DNA of 64,000 nucleotides from Roseiconus nitratireducens (GCF_008629675.1 NZ_VWOX01000017.1:80477-144476); one strand, 5' to 3'. Counted from the first letter of the stretch, positions 52,336 through 62,039 are shown. Numbers and translations are program-made. Notes: generated by a model not told the origin, from the letters alone.

Positions 52336-54447
52336 TCAACTTGCTGCCGCACGAAACATCGCAATCCGCGTTAGGTACTCATCGAAAGAATTTGCGAGCA
52401 GGTGACCTGCCGAAACGCGGAATGCCCCGGTTCTGTCATTGACGTCGTCCGATTCATGATTCCAGAAATAGATGCACCCGTAGTGTTTGCCGAGAGCAAG
52501 CGTGAAAATATCGGAACCGTACGCGATCGGTAGATGGCCCTTGGGCAGCACAGCGCCGTTCACTTCGATTCCCCAGGAGAGACTCTCTCCCGGGCGGGCA
52601 TCGGGATACAACCCGTACAGGAAACCGGCATCAACGTTGTCAATGTAGGACACGCCTGGAATCCTGATGAAACCAGGCTCGGGGCGTCCGCCGTTCTGGA
52701 CAATGAGAAAACGTCGATAATCGTCGGGGAGCTTGGTTCCCAGTTGCTTCTCCAATCGTCGAATCGCCGACTCGGTGGCCAACTTCAGCCCCGGCGGACG
52801 AGTGATGGAAAGGGCCTCGGGTAAAACCTCGAGATATCCTTTCTTCAATTTCTGGCGAATGAGTTTTGATGCACTCGCTGCTGCAGCCTGCTTCGAATCA
52901 AACCTTTTCTTCGTTTCACCAGGGCGACTTCCGAAGCGGGCATATCGAGTGGTATGTGACGTCTCCTGCATGTGGATGTACCAGAACTTTCGCAACTTCC
53001 CGTCATCGAAGTAGAATCGGCGAAGCGGCTTTTTCGCCGCGGCGGCTTGCGCGTCCTCAAAACGTTTGGAGAAACCGTCACGTTTTTCGTCAGGAGTCTG
53101 GTGTTGAACCTCAAGCTGCGTGTCTCGCGGGAACTTGGCAATACGAGTCAGAAACTCGTCGAGCGAGCTTGCAACCACGAAACTCTCGATCCGGTCGTAA
53201 TGCACTCGGTGATCGTCTGCGACGTCTCCGGGTTGCAATTGACGATCGTCCCAGAAGTGAACTGCGCCCAATTGATCAACCGTAAAAAGATGAAGGCCGC
53301 TTGCCAGGGGCACATGTCCTTCCGGCAACGATGTGCTTCGCACGTAGTAGTGAATGTCGTCGACCCACTGTCCCGGCTTGAATCCGAGAATTCGGCCGAC
53401 CTGCACTTTCTGATACACCGGGTGACCGGGCAACGTAATCCAATCGGGTTCTGGGGATCCTCCGTTGACTTCCAGCAGATACCGTCGAAATTCCTCAGGA
53501 ATCCCGTGCTCGCTCCCCTGTTCGTAATTTGCTAGGGACTGCCGGATCAGTTTGATCGCCCTGCGGTTCTTGCGTCCGTATCTGAGTTCCTCAGGCCCGT
53601 ACGCGATGAACCCGGCGTCAAGCTTTCTTTGGCAAAGGCGTGCCCCGTGATCTCGCGCTTCTTTAGGAGAAGAGTAACTCTTCCGGCGTACCGACCCGCC
53701 AGCGCCGGTGGTTCCCTGCACGATGGTCTGATCTTCTCCGCGAGTGTGTAGGTACCAGAATCGGCGGGTCTGGCCGTCGTCAAAATAAAAACGCTTCCAA
53801 CCGCGACCAAAGGTCTTCAGCCGCTTCGTCTTCATTCGCGGGGAAGACGACTTTCGTTTGACGCTCACGACGCGTGTGCGTTGTCTCGTGCCAGCTTTGA
53901 AGTCCCGCCCGTCTTTAAGACACTGCTGTTTTCTCTTGATCTCCTTGTCATTCAGTCCGCCAAAGTCACTGAGAAGACGCTTGAGATGACTGGATTGCAG
54001 CCCGATGTCCTGGGCCGTCGTGACAACGGAAAATGGCTGCTCTCCCACGTTGAAATAGGAATATTCGATTTCGATCGGTTCGCTTAGGAACGACTCAACG
54101 ATTGCCAGTTCAATCCACTCGTGAAACTCGGCGATTGACTTCTTGCGTTGGGCGACCGACTTGGCTTGACGAGACTCTCGACGGATCCCTTCAACAAAAA
54201 AGATTGCCTCGGGTACGTTTCCGAGCTGAGCCTCCTCGACAACGTCACTCGATCGAAACGTCACGCGGACGGTGCCGTCGTCGCGAACGTCCCAAAGCAT
54301 GAGATCAAACACCTCGGCCCCGCGACCAGATTCGTAAAGGTGCGTCAACAGCTCGAGCCAGACTTTTTGGCAGCGAGCTGAGATCGTCCCCGAGCGAAAC
54401 GGAATATCGGGCTTGAGCGCAAATGTCTTGGCGCGGAGCTTCTTCAT
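52336..54447 (-). CDS. Double WGR-SMI1/KNR4 protein
   Basis: 703 residues from ATG 54447 (a TTG at 54525 has a better GGAGAG site and adds 26 residues). After an N-terminal domain of about 200 residues with no match, two WGR-SMI1 units follow. Unit one has WGR at about 217-284 (RFYFDDGQTRRFWYLHTRGE) and SMI1/KNR4 at about 295-440 (GIPEEFRRYLLEVNGGSPEP). Unit two has WGR at about 475-545 (RFYFDDGKLRKFWYIHMQET) and SMI1 at about 560-700 (KLPDDYRRFLIVQNGGRPEP). WGR modules occur with nucleic-acid and ADP-ribose enzymes, and SMI1/KNR4 domains in toxin-immunity proteins. The unit duplication is internal. Function unknown. Confidence 0.8.
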   Translation of the reverse strand: MKKLRAKTFALKPDIPFRSGTISARCQKVWLELLTHLYESGRGAEVFDLMLWDVRDDGTVRVTFRSSDVVEEAQLGNVPEAIFFVEGIRRESRQAKSVAQRKKSIAEFHEWIELAIVESFLSEPIEIEYSYFNVGEQPFSVVTTAQDIGLQSSHLKRLLSDFGGLNDKEIKRKQQCLKDGRDFKAGTRQRTRVVSVKRKSSSPRMKTKRLKTFGRGWKRFYFDDGQTRRFWYLHTRGEDQTIVQGTTGAGGSVRRKSYSSPKEARDHGARLCQRKLDAGFIAYGPEELRYGRKNRRAIKLIRQSLANYEQGSEHGIPEEFRRYLLEVNGGSPEPDWITLPGHPVYQKVQVGRILGFKPGQWVDDIHYYVRSTSLPEGHVPLASGLHLFTVDQLGAVHFWDDRQLQPGDVADDHRVHYDRIESFVVASSLDEFLTRIAKFPRDTQLEVQHQTPDEKRDGFSKRFEDAQAAAAKKPLRRFYFDDGKLRKFWYIHMQETSHTTRYARFGSRPGETKKRFDSKQAAAASASKLIRQKLKKGYLEVLPEALSITRPPGLKLATESAIRRLEKQLGTKLPDDYRRFLIVQNGGRPEPGFIRIPGVSYIDNVDAGFLYGLYPDARPGESLSWGIEVNGAVLPKGHLPIAYGSDIFTLALGKHYGCIYFWNHESDDVNDRTGAFRVSAGHLLANSFDEYLTRIAMFRAAAS

Positions 54448-54757
54448 TGCTTGCAGCGCGAGTATTGAGCTTGAGACCTTCCGACGAGTATCGACACTGC
54501 TGTCAATTGTCGTAGTAAGGATCAACCCTGTCGACTCTCCGAATGATCGTCAGCATGTCGGTTCATGCGTTGTTCCGACCGGCACCAGTTTTTCGGACGG
54601 TTGTCGGGGCCGGAAACGGGGCGTCGGAGCGTCAAACGCCTGAACAGATCGGGTCACGCGCGACGTCGCGAGAGAGAATCGGCTAGGGTTACGAGGGTTG
54701 CAGACCCTTGCGATTCCTAAGGATCATTCGCTTGCCCTCTTGCTCAGCGCAAAACAA

Positions 54758-54793
54758 AACCCCACGGTCGCGTGATTTCGCTACCGTGGGGTT
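54758..54793 (-). terminator. Strong intrinsic terminator on the minus strand
   Basis: AACCCCACGGT (54758-54768) pairs with ACCGTGGGGTT (54783-54793), 11 perfect base pairs with a 14-base loop. Read on the minus strand the stem is followed by TTGTTTTG, a T-rich tail. No minus-strand gene is known just upstream, so it implies an unseen transcript. Confidence 0.75.
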
Positions 54794-54875
54794 CAAGTTG
54801 AGTGGTCAAGACGGTTTGCGGAATGCACGGAAATGTCTCTGGTGCCGGGTGATGGGAAAAACGTCAGTTTAGCGA

Positions 54876-54916
54876 ATAACCCAGCGGGAATGTGCGTGAT
54901 TTGGTCGCTGGGTTAT
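54876..54916 (-). ncRNA. Possible structured small RNA, hairpin part
   Basis: ATAACCCAGCG (54876-54886) and CGCTGGGTTAT (54906-54916) are perfect 11-bp arms with a 19-base loop. It lies about 80 bases upstream of the minus-strand terminator, so together they could form a small RNA of about 170 bases or more. There is no match to known RNA families that can be recalled. The 5' end is unknown. Confidence 0.35.
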
Positions 54917-55373
54917 GAGTGGGCGCGATGTTTCGGTCTCCTTCCCGCGGCATGGGACCATAAAGATGCGTCGTGCTCTGAAAATAAGATCCCAACGTCA
55001 AAGCTGACGGAGGCACGGTGGGGCGATTACTCGGGTTGGAATCGATGCTCTCTCTCCGGCGGTATCGTGCCGTAGGCTCAGGACGCTGGTAGACGAAAAG
55101 CGACTATGGCTACATAGACGCTAAGTTGTGAAACGCAGCGCCGGACGAATCTGGCCGTGCCAACCAGACGATGCACCTTGGGGTTGGGGCGAGCACTACT
55201 GGCCACGCAAGCAGAGAAATGTGTACATTGGATCTGCCGATGAAATGCAAGTCGCAGCGGACAACACCAAGCCAAATCCCAAATTGGCAAGCACCTCGAA
55301 TGCCCATAAACCTCGGTGCCAACGTTCGTCAGTTGGATCACGTGCGTTCCGCCGTCTTCCATTAGGCATATCG

Positions 55374-56132
55374 ATGTTAAAAGGCAGCGTAGAGTTTGTC
55401 GCGTCTGTTGAAAGCAATCCGATCGAGTTTGATGAGGTCCAGGTCACCGATGACCGTGACGAGGTCGATTTGCTTCTAATCCGCGCGGACAGCGCTCGCG
55501 GCATCACGGTTTCGGTCAGGATTTCGGATGTTTCGACCGAGATCGATGGTGTCGCTATCGCTCGAAATGCGGCGGACGCGCTGCTTGATACGCTGGCCTT
55601 CGAACGCAGGCTGCCGATTGGTCAGCCACGACTCATCGGGCAAAGTTTCGAACAGACAGATCCGCCGGACGAAACGCACCACATTTCTGCAGGCGTGACG
55701 CTACACATGAGTTGCAGTGCAACCACGCTTACACGCGTCGACGGGACAACCATCGCTGACCAATTGAGCAACTCCGCGGCTGCGAGCGACATCCATAAAC
55801 AGATGTTCCGCTCGGCAATCCGGTCAGGCGGTAGCACTGAACGGTTTATGCATCTCTATAACCTCATGATGATGCTGTTCGGGGACCATCAGGGTCGGGT
55901 CGATAGGTTCATCCAGCAAAATGAACCGAATGTCGCGCTCACGCAAAGCCCACACCTTAAAACTGGCGTGATGGAAACGGTCTATACACGCCTACGCAAT
56001 GAAATCAGTCATCACCGGCAGGGTGTCGATTTGGAACTAACGAAGCAAGAAATGTCCAACCATGTCGGCAGACTGTCGGAACATGTCCGTGGCGCGATCA
56101 TTGCGGAAGCGACCTCCACAAACGGTCCGTGA
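55374..56132 (+). CDS. HEPN-like protein, RNxxxH motif
   Basis: 252 residues from ATG 55374 (the open frame extends upstream but without support). The first half is an unassigned alpha/beta region. The last third is helical: RFMHLYNLMMMLFGDHQGRV, then TRLRNEISHHRQGVDLELTK with R208-N-x3-H213, then HVGRLSEHVRGAIIAEA. R-x4-H with an adjacent Asn inside a helical bundle is the HEPN nuclease pattern found in toxin-antitoxin and phage-defence proteins. It is convergent with the STAND-like gene (116 bases between). The link is inferred; HEPN is a motif-level call. Confidence 0.6.
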   Translation: MLKGSVEFVASVESNPIEFDEVQVTDDRDEVDLLLIRADSARGITVSVRISDVSTEIDGVAIARNAADALLDTLAFERRLPIGQPRLIGQSFEQTDPPDETHHISAGVTLHMSCSATTLTRVDGTTIADQLSNSAAASDIHKQMFRSAIRSGGSTERFMHLYNLMMMLFGDHQGRVDRFIQQNEPNVALTQSPHLKTGVMETVYTRLRNEISHHRQGVDLELTKQEMSNHVGRLSEHVRGAIIAEATSTNGP

Positions 56133-56248
56133 TTGCAAAGCGAAAGTAAGGAAGTGAATTCGCCTCGCATTTTTGCTGCATGCAATGGTGGGTGACAGAC
56201 GGAGTGTTATTAGAGACATTCCGTGCAGCCGATCGTGGATTGAAAATG

Positions 56249-59200
56249 CTATTTCGTTCGGTGCTCAATCGCTTCATTCGCTTCCCGAAGTTGTTCTCGC
56301 TCTGCCCAGTCCAGCAAATACTCGCGTTCGAGGACAGCGTACCGTTGAATCCATCGGTTTGGATGTTCCATTAGGCTTACAAGCCGCTCGGCCTCATCCC
56401 TGAGTTGCGGCGACAGAGGTCCATTCCAAACCCCTGAACTGTTCTTTCCTGCGTGCAATTCGGCAAGAATTTCGTCTGTCCCGTGCGCTCGCAAGAACTC
56501 GTCGAGTAGCTCGGGCACGGTCATCGACGTTCCGCCCTGATACGGAGGTGGCATGTGCCGTGCGATCATCTTCAATTCTTTGGCTGATTTGCCGTCACAC
56601 CAGTCAAGCACCACGCGTTTCGGAAGTGCGTCAAGAAGCGAATCGCAGACGTGGACGCGAAGGTACAGCCCAGACTCGCCTATCAGCGTACTTCCAAAGC
56701 AGTCCATTACTTCGACGGGATAGCTCTCTGCCAACTCCTCAAGACTGTCAAGTGATTTCCGGCACAAAGTAAGGTATTTTGCACCGAGTGCTTTTTCAAA
56801 CAACTCAAAGCATTCCAAATCGCCCGCTTGGATAAGTTTTGTTGCGATCTTGCACCATTCTCCAACGGAGTGACGATCCAACTGAGGAACTGCTCTACGC
56901 AAAGTCTCTCGGCAGACTGTCCGAAACTCGGGCGAAGCGACAATGTTTTGCTCGGTTTCTCCGTGGCGATTTGCCATGATGAGGTGGTGAATCAATCGGA
57001 CCGTCCAGTTTGCCTCGCGATCGAATCTCGCCTCGTCGTTCGCGATTGATTCGAGCAATTGCAAGCTCTGCTCGGACGGCAGGGGATGGCCCCCGAAGTT
57101 ATAGGCCAATCGCACGACGTCGACGGAGGAGAGATCATCATTTTCGATCGCGGCAAGAATCTTTGGAAACATATCCATTTTGTTTCCAACCACCTCGACT
57201 AATCCCATCGCATGTCGTGGTGAACTCGCAAACTCGTTACCGACGAAATCCCTCAACGACGTCGGCAGCGATGAGTTGTGCTTGACGAGTGATGACAAAT
57301 AGCCGGCGACGAATTCTTGGCTGCTATCAGGAGTGAGCGAATTCACAATCGCATCGGCAAATACGAGATCTGTGTCCGCTTGACCGAGCTTAACCCCAAA
57401 ACGCCGCGCTGCAATCGCTTCATCAGTGGACAGCCAACCCAAGCTGGCTTTCAACTTGTCGGGGTTGTCGACTGCAAACTGCACCAACTCGTTAATCTCG
57501 CCGGGCTTTCCTTCGTTTTCCGGTAAGAATCGTTCTCCCCAGATGTCGGACGAGCAAACTGATCGAAGTTGCTCTTCGAAGTTCGTCGGTCGGAGCGAGT
57601 CAATCCAGTCTCGTGCCACTCGGACGGATTCTGTACCTTCGAAGTCAGCGTGCGAAAAGTACCTTCGGTCGTTCTCGATCAGGGTATTGTAGATCCTAAG
57701 CCGCTGGCTACTCGAAAGGTCCAATCCGGACAGCGAATCTTTCAAGACTGCGACCACGTCACGATCAACGAGCCACAGTAGATTGCGCAGCAAGACATCA
57801 AGAATTGTCTCGCTGAACTGCGGCTTGTGTTTCATCAATTCGGCCGACAGATGAATTGCCGTTCGCAAACATTGCCTCTCGTTGTCTCGGGATTCCGGAG
57901 ACCACACGTCGGGCACGGAACGACCCGCGTAGAAAGGAGGAGGAACCGGACCACCACCAGTCCGACCGATCATGGCGTCAACCGCAAGTTCGCAAAACTC
58001 CACCGAAATGGAATCTTCAAATCGTTCTCTAAGCACCGCCAGCCTTTTATCGAATGGCAGCGGAGTATTGGAAAAATGGATCTGCCAAAGTGTCGCCCAG
58101 ACCTTGGTCGCATTGTTCCCGATGTGCTCCTCTGTCTCATATCTTGCGAGCTTGAAGAGCGATCGCTCCGCGTCGCGAAAGAACTCCGGAAAGAGTGCCA
58201 TCTTTTCGAACATCCAAACAAGATGCCGTCGTGGCCCCCATGACCCGCTGCCAACGCTCGTTCCGATTCTGCCGATGTCCTCGTCCGAGCAACTTTCAAG
58301 CAGATCCGCGACTCGGCGAACGTGTCGAGAAGGATCCAGTTTTGCGATCGACACGACGAATTCGACGATGTCAGCGTTAAACAAATCGTCAATGGAAAGT
58401 CTGTCCATCACACTGCGAAAGTAGCCCGCGACTTGTGCCGCCACCTCCTCGCCACCGTAGTACTCGACGCGACGTTTGAATTGTTCCAGCATGGCCGGAG
58501 GGAGTCTTTTCACAAAGCCATCAAGATCATTTTCGGCGAACGCTTTCCATCCTCGACGGAACATCTCGGGGGCGATTAATTCCGGGGTGACGTACCAGAA
58601 TTGGCCTTGTTGAGTCACGAAGCCAGTTCGATTACGAATTCTCTCAACGCGACGCTCAATTTCTCGAATGGGTATTGAGGTCAACTCAGTCAAACTTTCC
58701 AGCTCACAACGAAACTCATCTCGGAAGCCGACTCGCGAAAACAAGGCGATCGCACCGACAAGGTCACAATCCACATCGTCATCCAAATAGTGATCCACCC
58801 ACTGACTGACTGAATGAATTGTCTGGGTGAGGTCAGTGAGATTGAGGCCCGATGCGTTCCGACAAATCAGTGCAGCGAAACGAATGTATCCGTCGGAGAG
58901 AACGACGATACGTTTGCGGGTTTCATCCGGCACCTCCGGGAAGTTGGTACGGAGAATGGCATTGGTCGTTTCCGGTGGCAACTTGTCTAGCCATGTTTCC
59001 TGCTGGCTTGCACCGCCGCTCGTCAGTCGCTCAAAGTGCTCGATCGCGATGATTCGAATGCGATCCGAACTGGCCGCCGCGAGTCCTTGAAGCGATCGGA
59101 CTGAAGCTGGACTGCACTCGTCTGCGACGAGAACCAACGTTGCTCGCGGGTCTTCGGCCGCGCGTGCCGCAAGCTCTCGTGCTTGCTGATCGTTGGCCGT

Positions 59201-59974
59201 CTGGACGACGAGTGCGTGAGCGCCTTCGATTGAATCGAGAGCCTCTGCCACAAACCGTGTCTTTCCGACGCCACTGAGACCAGAAATCGTTAAGCACACG
59301 TCCGACCCTGAAACGGTTTGTTGGAGGTTGACATGAGCACGAATGCGTTCGAACATGCCGGCTGCGGCTGGACTGGAAACGTAGTCTGGCGTGAGATCCC
59401 TCGTGTTAGCGACCCAGCTTCGTAAACTGAGAAACTCACCAGTTTGTCCGGTCAAAGAAAGCACGGCTGTTGGGCGAAGCTCAATCCAGTTCTGTAGGTC
59501 GGCCCCGTCCACCAGTCTCGGCCGTTTAGGTGATCCGCCGGTCTTGTTCCAAATCTCGGTCGCGACCGAAAGCATCTCGGTCTCGACCTTCTGAGTCTTG
59601 TCGTCTGGAATATCCGCCAACATGCAAAATCGATAGGCATACCCTTCCTGAATAAGTTTTGTCGCGTGACTTTTTCGCATCTCACGCTTGATCTCAGGCA
59701 CGAGCGACTTTAAGTCGTAGGTCGATTCCGCCTTGTACTGCCAACACGTTGGAGCATCGAACCACCCGACACTTGAATCCAAAATTGGAATTTCGAGACT
59801 CGTGTCGACGCCGCCGTCACCAATGTTCACTCGCAACTGACGATGAAATCGATCCATCGGCATACCAGCCATGAAAGCCTCAAGCTGTATCAATTCGTCA
59901 ACAAAGTGCGTGAAGGGGCCGCCGCCGTCACCGGAGAGGTGTGCTTGCAGGGTGCGGTGATCGATTCGAAACAT
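56249..59974 (-). CDS. Avs-like STAND NTPase with N-terminal nuclease-like domain
   Basis: 1241 residues. The N-terminus (about 1-160) has IGDGGVDTSLEIPI then CWQYKAES: Asp57 and a Gln79-x-Lys81 triad of PD-(D/E)XK nucleases (QxK variety). A P-loop NTPase follows: Walker A at 232-239 (GLSGVGKT) and Walker B at 279-286 (TLVLVADE), with a downstream winged-helix-like region (DYLDDDVDCDLVGAIALFSR-like segment). The last 750 residues are alpha-helical with repeat character, typical of a STAND sensor. This nuclease-NTPase-repeat order is the layout of Avs antiviral proteins. The gene stands alone on the minus strand, flanked by a HEPN-like and a kinase gene. Specific phage target unknown. Confidence 0.72.
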   Translation of the reverse strand: MFRIDHRTLQAHLSGDGGGPFTHFVDELIQLEAFMAGMPMDRFHRQLRVNIGDGGVDTSLEIPILDSSVGWFDAPTCWQYKAESTYDLKSLVPEIKREMRKSHATKLIQEGYAYRFCMLADIPDDKTQKVETEMLSVATEIWNKTGGSPKRPRLVDGADLQNWIELRPTAVLSLTGQTGEFLSLRSWVANTRDLTPDYVSSPAAAGMFERIRAHVNLQQTVSGSDVCLTISGLSGVGKTRFVAEALDSIEGAHALVVQTANDQQARELAARAAEDPRATLVLVADECSPASVRSLQGLAAASSDRIRIIAIEHFERLTSGGASQQETWLDKLPPETTNAILRTNFPEVPDETRKRIVVLSDGYIRFAALICRNASGLNLTDLTQTIHSVSQWVDHYLDDDVDCDLVGAIALFSRVGFRDEFRCELESLTELTSIPIREIERRVERIRNRTGFVTQQGQFWYVTPELIAPEMFRRGWKAFAENDLDGFVKRLPPAMLEQFKRRVEYYGGEEVAAQVAGYFRSVMDRLSIDDLFNADIVEFVVSIAKLDPSRHVRRVADLLESCSDEDIGRIGTSVGSGSWGPRRHLVWMFEKMALFPEFFRDAERSLFKLARYETEEHIGNNATKVWATLWQIHFSNTPLPFDKRLAVLRERFEDSISVEFCELAVDAMIGRTGGGPVPPPFYAGRSVPDVWSPESRDNERQCLRTAIHLSAELMKHKPQFSETILDVLLRNLLWLVDRDVVAVLKDSLSGLDLSSSQRLRIYNTLIENDRRYFSHADFEGTESVRVARDWIDSLRPTNFEEQLRSVCSSDIWGERFLPENEGKPGEINELVQFAVDNPDKLKASLGWLSTDEAIAARRFGVKLGQADTDLVFADAIVNSLTPDSSQEFVAGYLSSLVKHNSSLPTSLRDFVGNEFASSPRHAMGLVEVVGNKMDMFPKILAAIENDDLSSVDVVRLAYNFGGHPLPSEQSLQLLESIANDEARFDREANWTVRLIHHLIMANRHGETEQNIVASPEFRTVCRETLRRAVPQLDRHSVGEWCKIATKLIQAGDLECFELFEKALGAKYLTLCRKSLDSLEELAESYPVEVMDCFGSTLIGESGLYLRVHVCDSLLDALPKRVVLDWCDGKSAKELKMIARHMPPPYQGGTSMTVPELLDEFLRAHGTDEILAELHAGKNSSGVWNGPLSPQLRDEAERLVSLMEHPNRWIQRYAVLEREYLLDWAEREQLREANEAIEHRTK

Positions 59975-60200
59975 GATTTACCGTGCTTGCTCTTTAGTTT
60001 GCAGCTTTGGGGCAGCAAGGGCTAGCGAAGTTGTTCGCCACGACCCTCGACAGATTATTGCCGAATTCACGCCGCGGGAATACGCGTCAGAGGGGCTGCG
60101 AGAACCTCTCTGCCATCCACGAAGCAGCTTTGGATCGGCTATCATCGAGTCTTCCAAGCTGTATTTCGCACATATACCTGCCGGAGCTTCCGACTCTTTC

Positions 60201-62039
60201 ATGTCCACACGGCCTCCGAATCCCGATTCCAATCACCGCGACCAGCAGGAAACGGTCGACGAAAGGGACGCGGGGATGGAGGCTTCGGAGTTTTCCATCG
60301 CCGACGGTCAGGCTTCGAGATTGTCGGACGTATCGGCTGAACTCGCCGCTCACCCACGGTACGAGTTGCTTGGCGTCATTGGCCAAGGAGGGATGGGCAC
60401 CGTCTACAAGGCGAGACATCGGTTGATGGATCGCTTGGTTGCCATCAAGGTCATCAAGCCTGAACTGATTCGCAATGCAAAAGCGATCCAACGTTTCCAC
60501 CGTGAAGCCAAGGCTGCGGCTCGGCTGTCGCACCCAAACATCGTCACAGCTTTTGATGCAGAACAGCTCGGCGAACTGCATCTGTTGGTGATGGAGCATG
60601 TCGATGGCGTCGATCTTGCTGAACATGTGAAGCGACGAGGGCCTCTTTCGGTTCCGGTTGCCTGCGATTACATCGTTCAGGTTGCTGCTGGCCTACAGCA
60701 CGCTTTTGAAAGTGGCATGGTCCATCGCGACATCAAACCACAGAACCTGATGTTGATATCCGATCCGGGTGACAACGGAGTCGGCGATGCGGCCCGATTG
60801 TCCAGCGGCACCGTCAAAATCCTCGACTTCGGGTTGGCGTCCTTCACGATGCCCGACGATTCGGATGAAGGTGAGCAATCGGCCGTCCACAGCATCACCG
60901 CGATCGGAACCTTCATGGGAACGCCAAACTACGTGGCACCCGAACAAGCTCAGGACGCACGCCAGGCAGATATTCGCAGCGATATCTACTCACTGGGAGC
61001 GACGCTGCACTATCTGCTGCATGGCCAGCCTCCACGTGCGCGGCATGGACTATCGCCAAGCCAAGTCGAGCCACCTGCGGGGGAGTTGGCGAATAGTCTG
61101 ATCGAACCGGACGCTTTCCCCAGCGGCTTAGAAGACGTAATCAACCGGATGACGTCTTTCAATCCGAGTGATCGCTTCCAAACGCCCGTCGAGGTCATTC
61201 AAGCAATCTCCCCCTTCGTCGCTGACGAAACAGTAGCGTCGCCGACGAGCGGGACTTACCAAACCCTTTCATCCAGGCGACACGCTGCCTGGCGCAAGAA
61301 ACTGCTCGGGGCGATGGTTCTGCTCTGCTGCGCCATTGGAACACTGCTGTTCTTTGATCCATTACTCCTCGAATGGGTAAAGGCCGAGCTATCGCCGTCC
61401 GATTCCGCTCAGCCAGTTGGTGTTTTAACGGAAGCAGAACGTGCGATTGATCAAGGGCAGATCAGCCCTAACGTGATCGAGAGTATCGACGTGGACCGAG
61501 ACAGTATTGTAGGCCAGTGGCGGATCAAGACTGATCAGCTGTTGACACCGGATTTCGAGCGGGGACTTCGTGCCGTACTGGAACTCCCCCTCGATGTTCC
61601 CGCCGAATACGAATTACAGTTGACGGTCTCGCGTCGTAGTAACGCCAACGAGCGATTCGGCGGATTAAATATTGCCTTTCCATTTGGAGATTCGAAGGGC
61701 ATGCTGGCTATTGGTACTCATCGCGACGTAGGCGGGTGCTTCATCGAACGCATTGACGGGATCGCTCGGCACGAGTCGCTGCCAACTTGGACCGAAGGTT
61801 TCTTTTTTAAGCTCAACGAATCACGTTCGGTCCATCTTCGCGTCCGCGATGGCGAGATCCTCGTCCTGATCGACGACGTCGAAGCGATTCGATGGAGTGG
61901 AAATCCAAAACAAATCGAACTTCCACCAGGATGGGAAATTCCTGGCCGCCGTTCGGTTTTCTTGGGATCAACTGGCGAATTTGTCGTCGAGAACATTCAC
62001 TTTTCGCCAGGCCATACTGGGCAGATCGCAACAGAGTAA
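60201..62039 (+). CDS. Membrane Ser/Thr protein kinase with ConA-like outer domain
   Basis: 612 residues. The kinase domain has glycine loop GQGGMGTV (61-68), Lys83 in AIKVIK, catalytic loop HRDIKPQN (175-182), DFG (209-211) and APEQ (246-249). All key residues are present, so it should be active. One TM helix lies at about 368-388. The outer part (about 390-612) is beta-rich (AVLELPLDVPAEYELQLTVS and VRDGEILVLIDDVEAIRWSG), like a ConA/LamG-type domain. ATG 60201 was chosen; the open frame upstream reaches the STAND start. It is divergent from the STAND gene (226-base shared gap), so common control is possible. Confidence 0.88.
   Translation: MSTRPPNPDSNHRDQQETVDERDAGMEASEFSIADGQASRLSDVSAELAAHPRYELLGVIGQGGMGTVYKARHRLMDRLVAIKVIKPELIRNAKAIQRFHREAKAAARLSHPNIVTAFDAEQLGELHLLVMEHVDGVDLAEHVKRRGPLSVPVACDYIVQVAAGLQHAFESGMVHRDIKPQNLMLISDPGDNGVGDAARLSSGTVKILDFGLASFTMPDDSDEGEQSAVHSITAIGTFMGTPNYVAPEQAQDARQADIRSDIYSLGATLHYLLHGQPPRARHGLSPSQVEPPAGELANSLIEPDAFPSGLEDVINRMTSFNPSDRFQTPVEVIQAISPFVADETVASPTSGTYQTLSSRRHAAWRKKLLGAMVLLCCAIGTLLFFDPLLLEWVKAELSPSDSAQPVGVLTEAERAIDQGQISPNVIESIDVDRDSIVGQWRIKTDQLLTPDFERGLRAVLELPLDVPAEYELQLTVSRRSNANERFGGLNIAFPFGDSKGMLAIGTHRDVGGCFIERIDGIARHESLPTWTEGFFFKLNESRSVHLRVRDGEILVLIDDVEAIRWSGNPKQIELPPGWEIPGRRSVFLGSTGEFVVENIHFSPGHTGQIATE

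Larger units (their letters stand above)
54448..55373. other. Long region with a possible minus-strand RNA
   Basis: Over 900 bases with no firm protein gene. It holds a strong hairpin followed by a T-run on the minus strand (54758-54793) and an 11-bp inverted repeat (54876-54916). Open frames of 80-94 residues exist on both strands but have no family match. The plus-strand frame leading into 55374 is a plausible but unsupported N-terminal extension. Confidence 0.5.

Noticed and set aside
54833..55075. 80-residue plus-strand open frame
   Set aside because: No family match; it overlaps the 54876-54916 inverted repeat. A small RNA on the other strand seems as likely.
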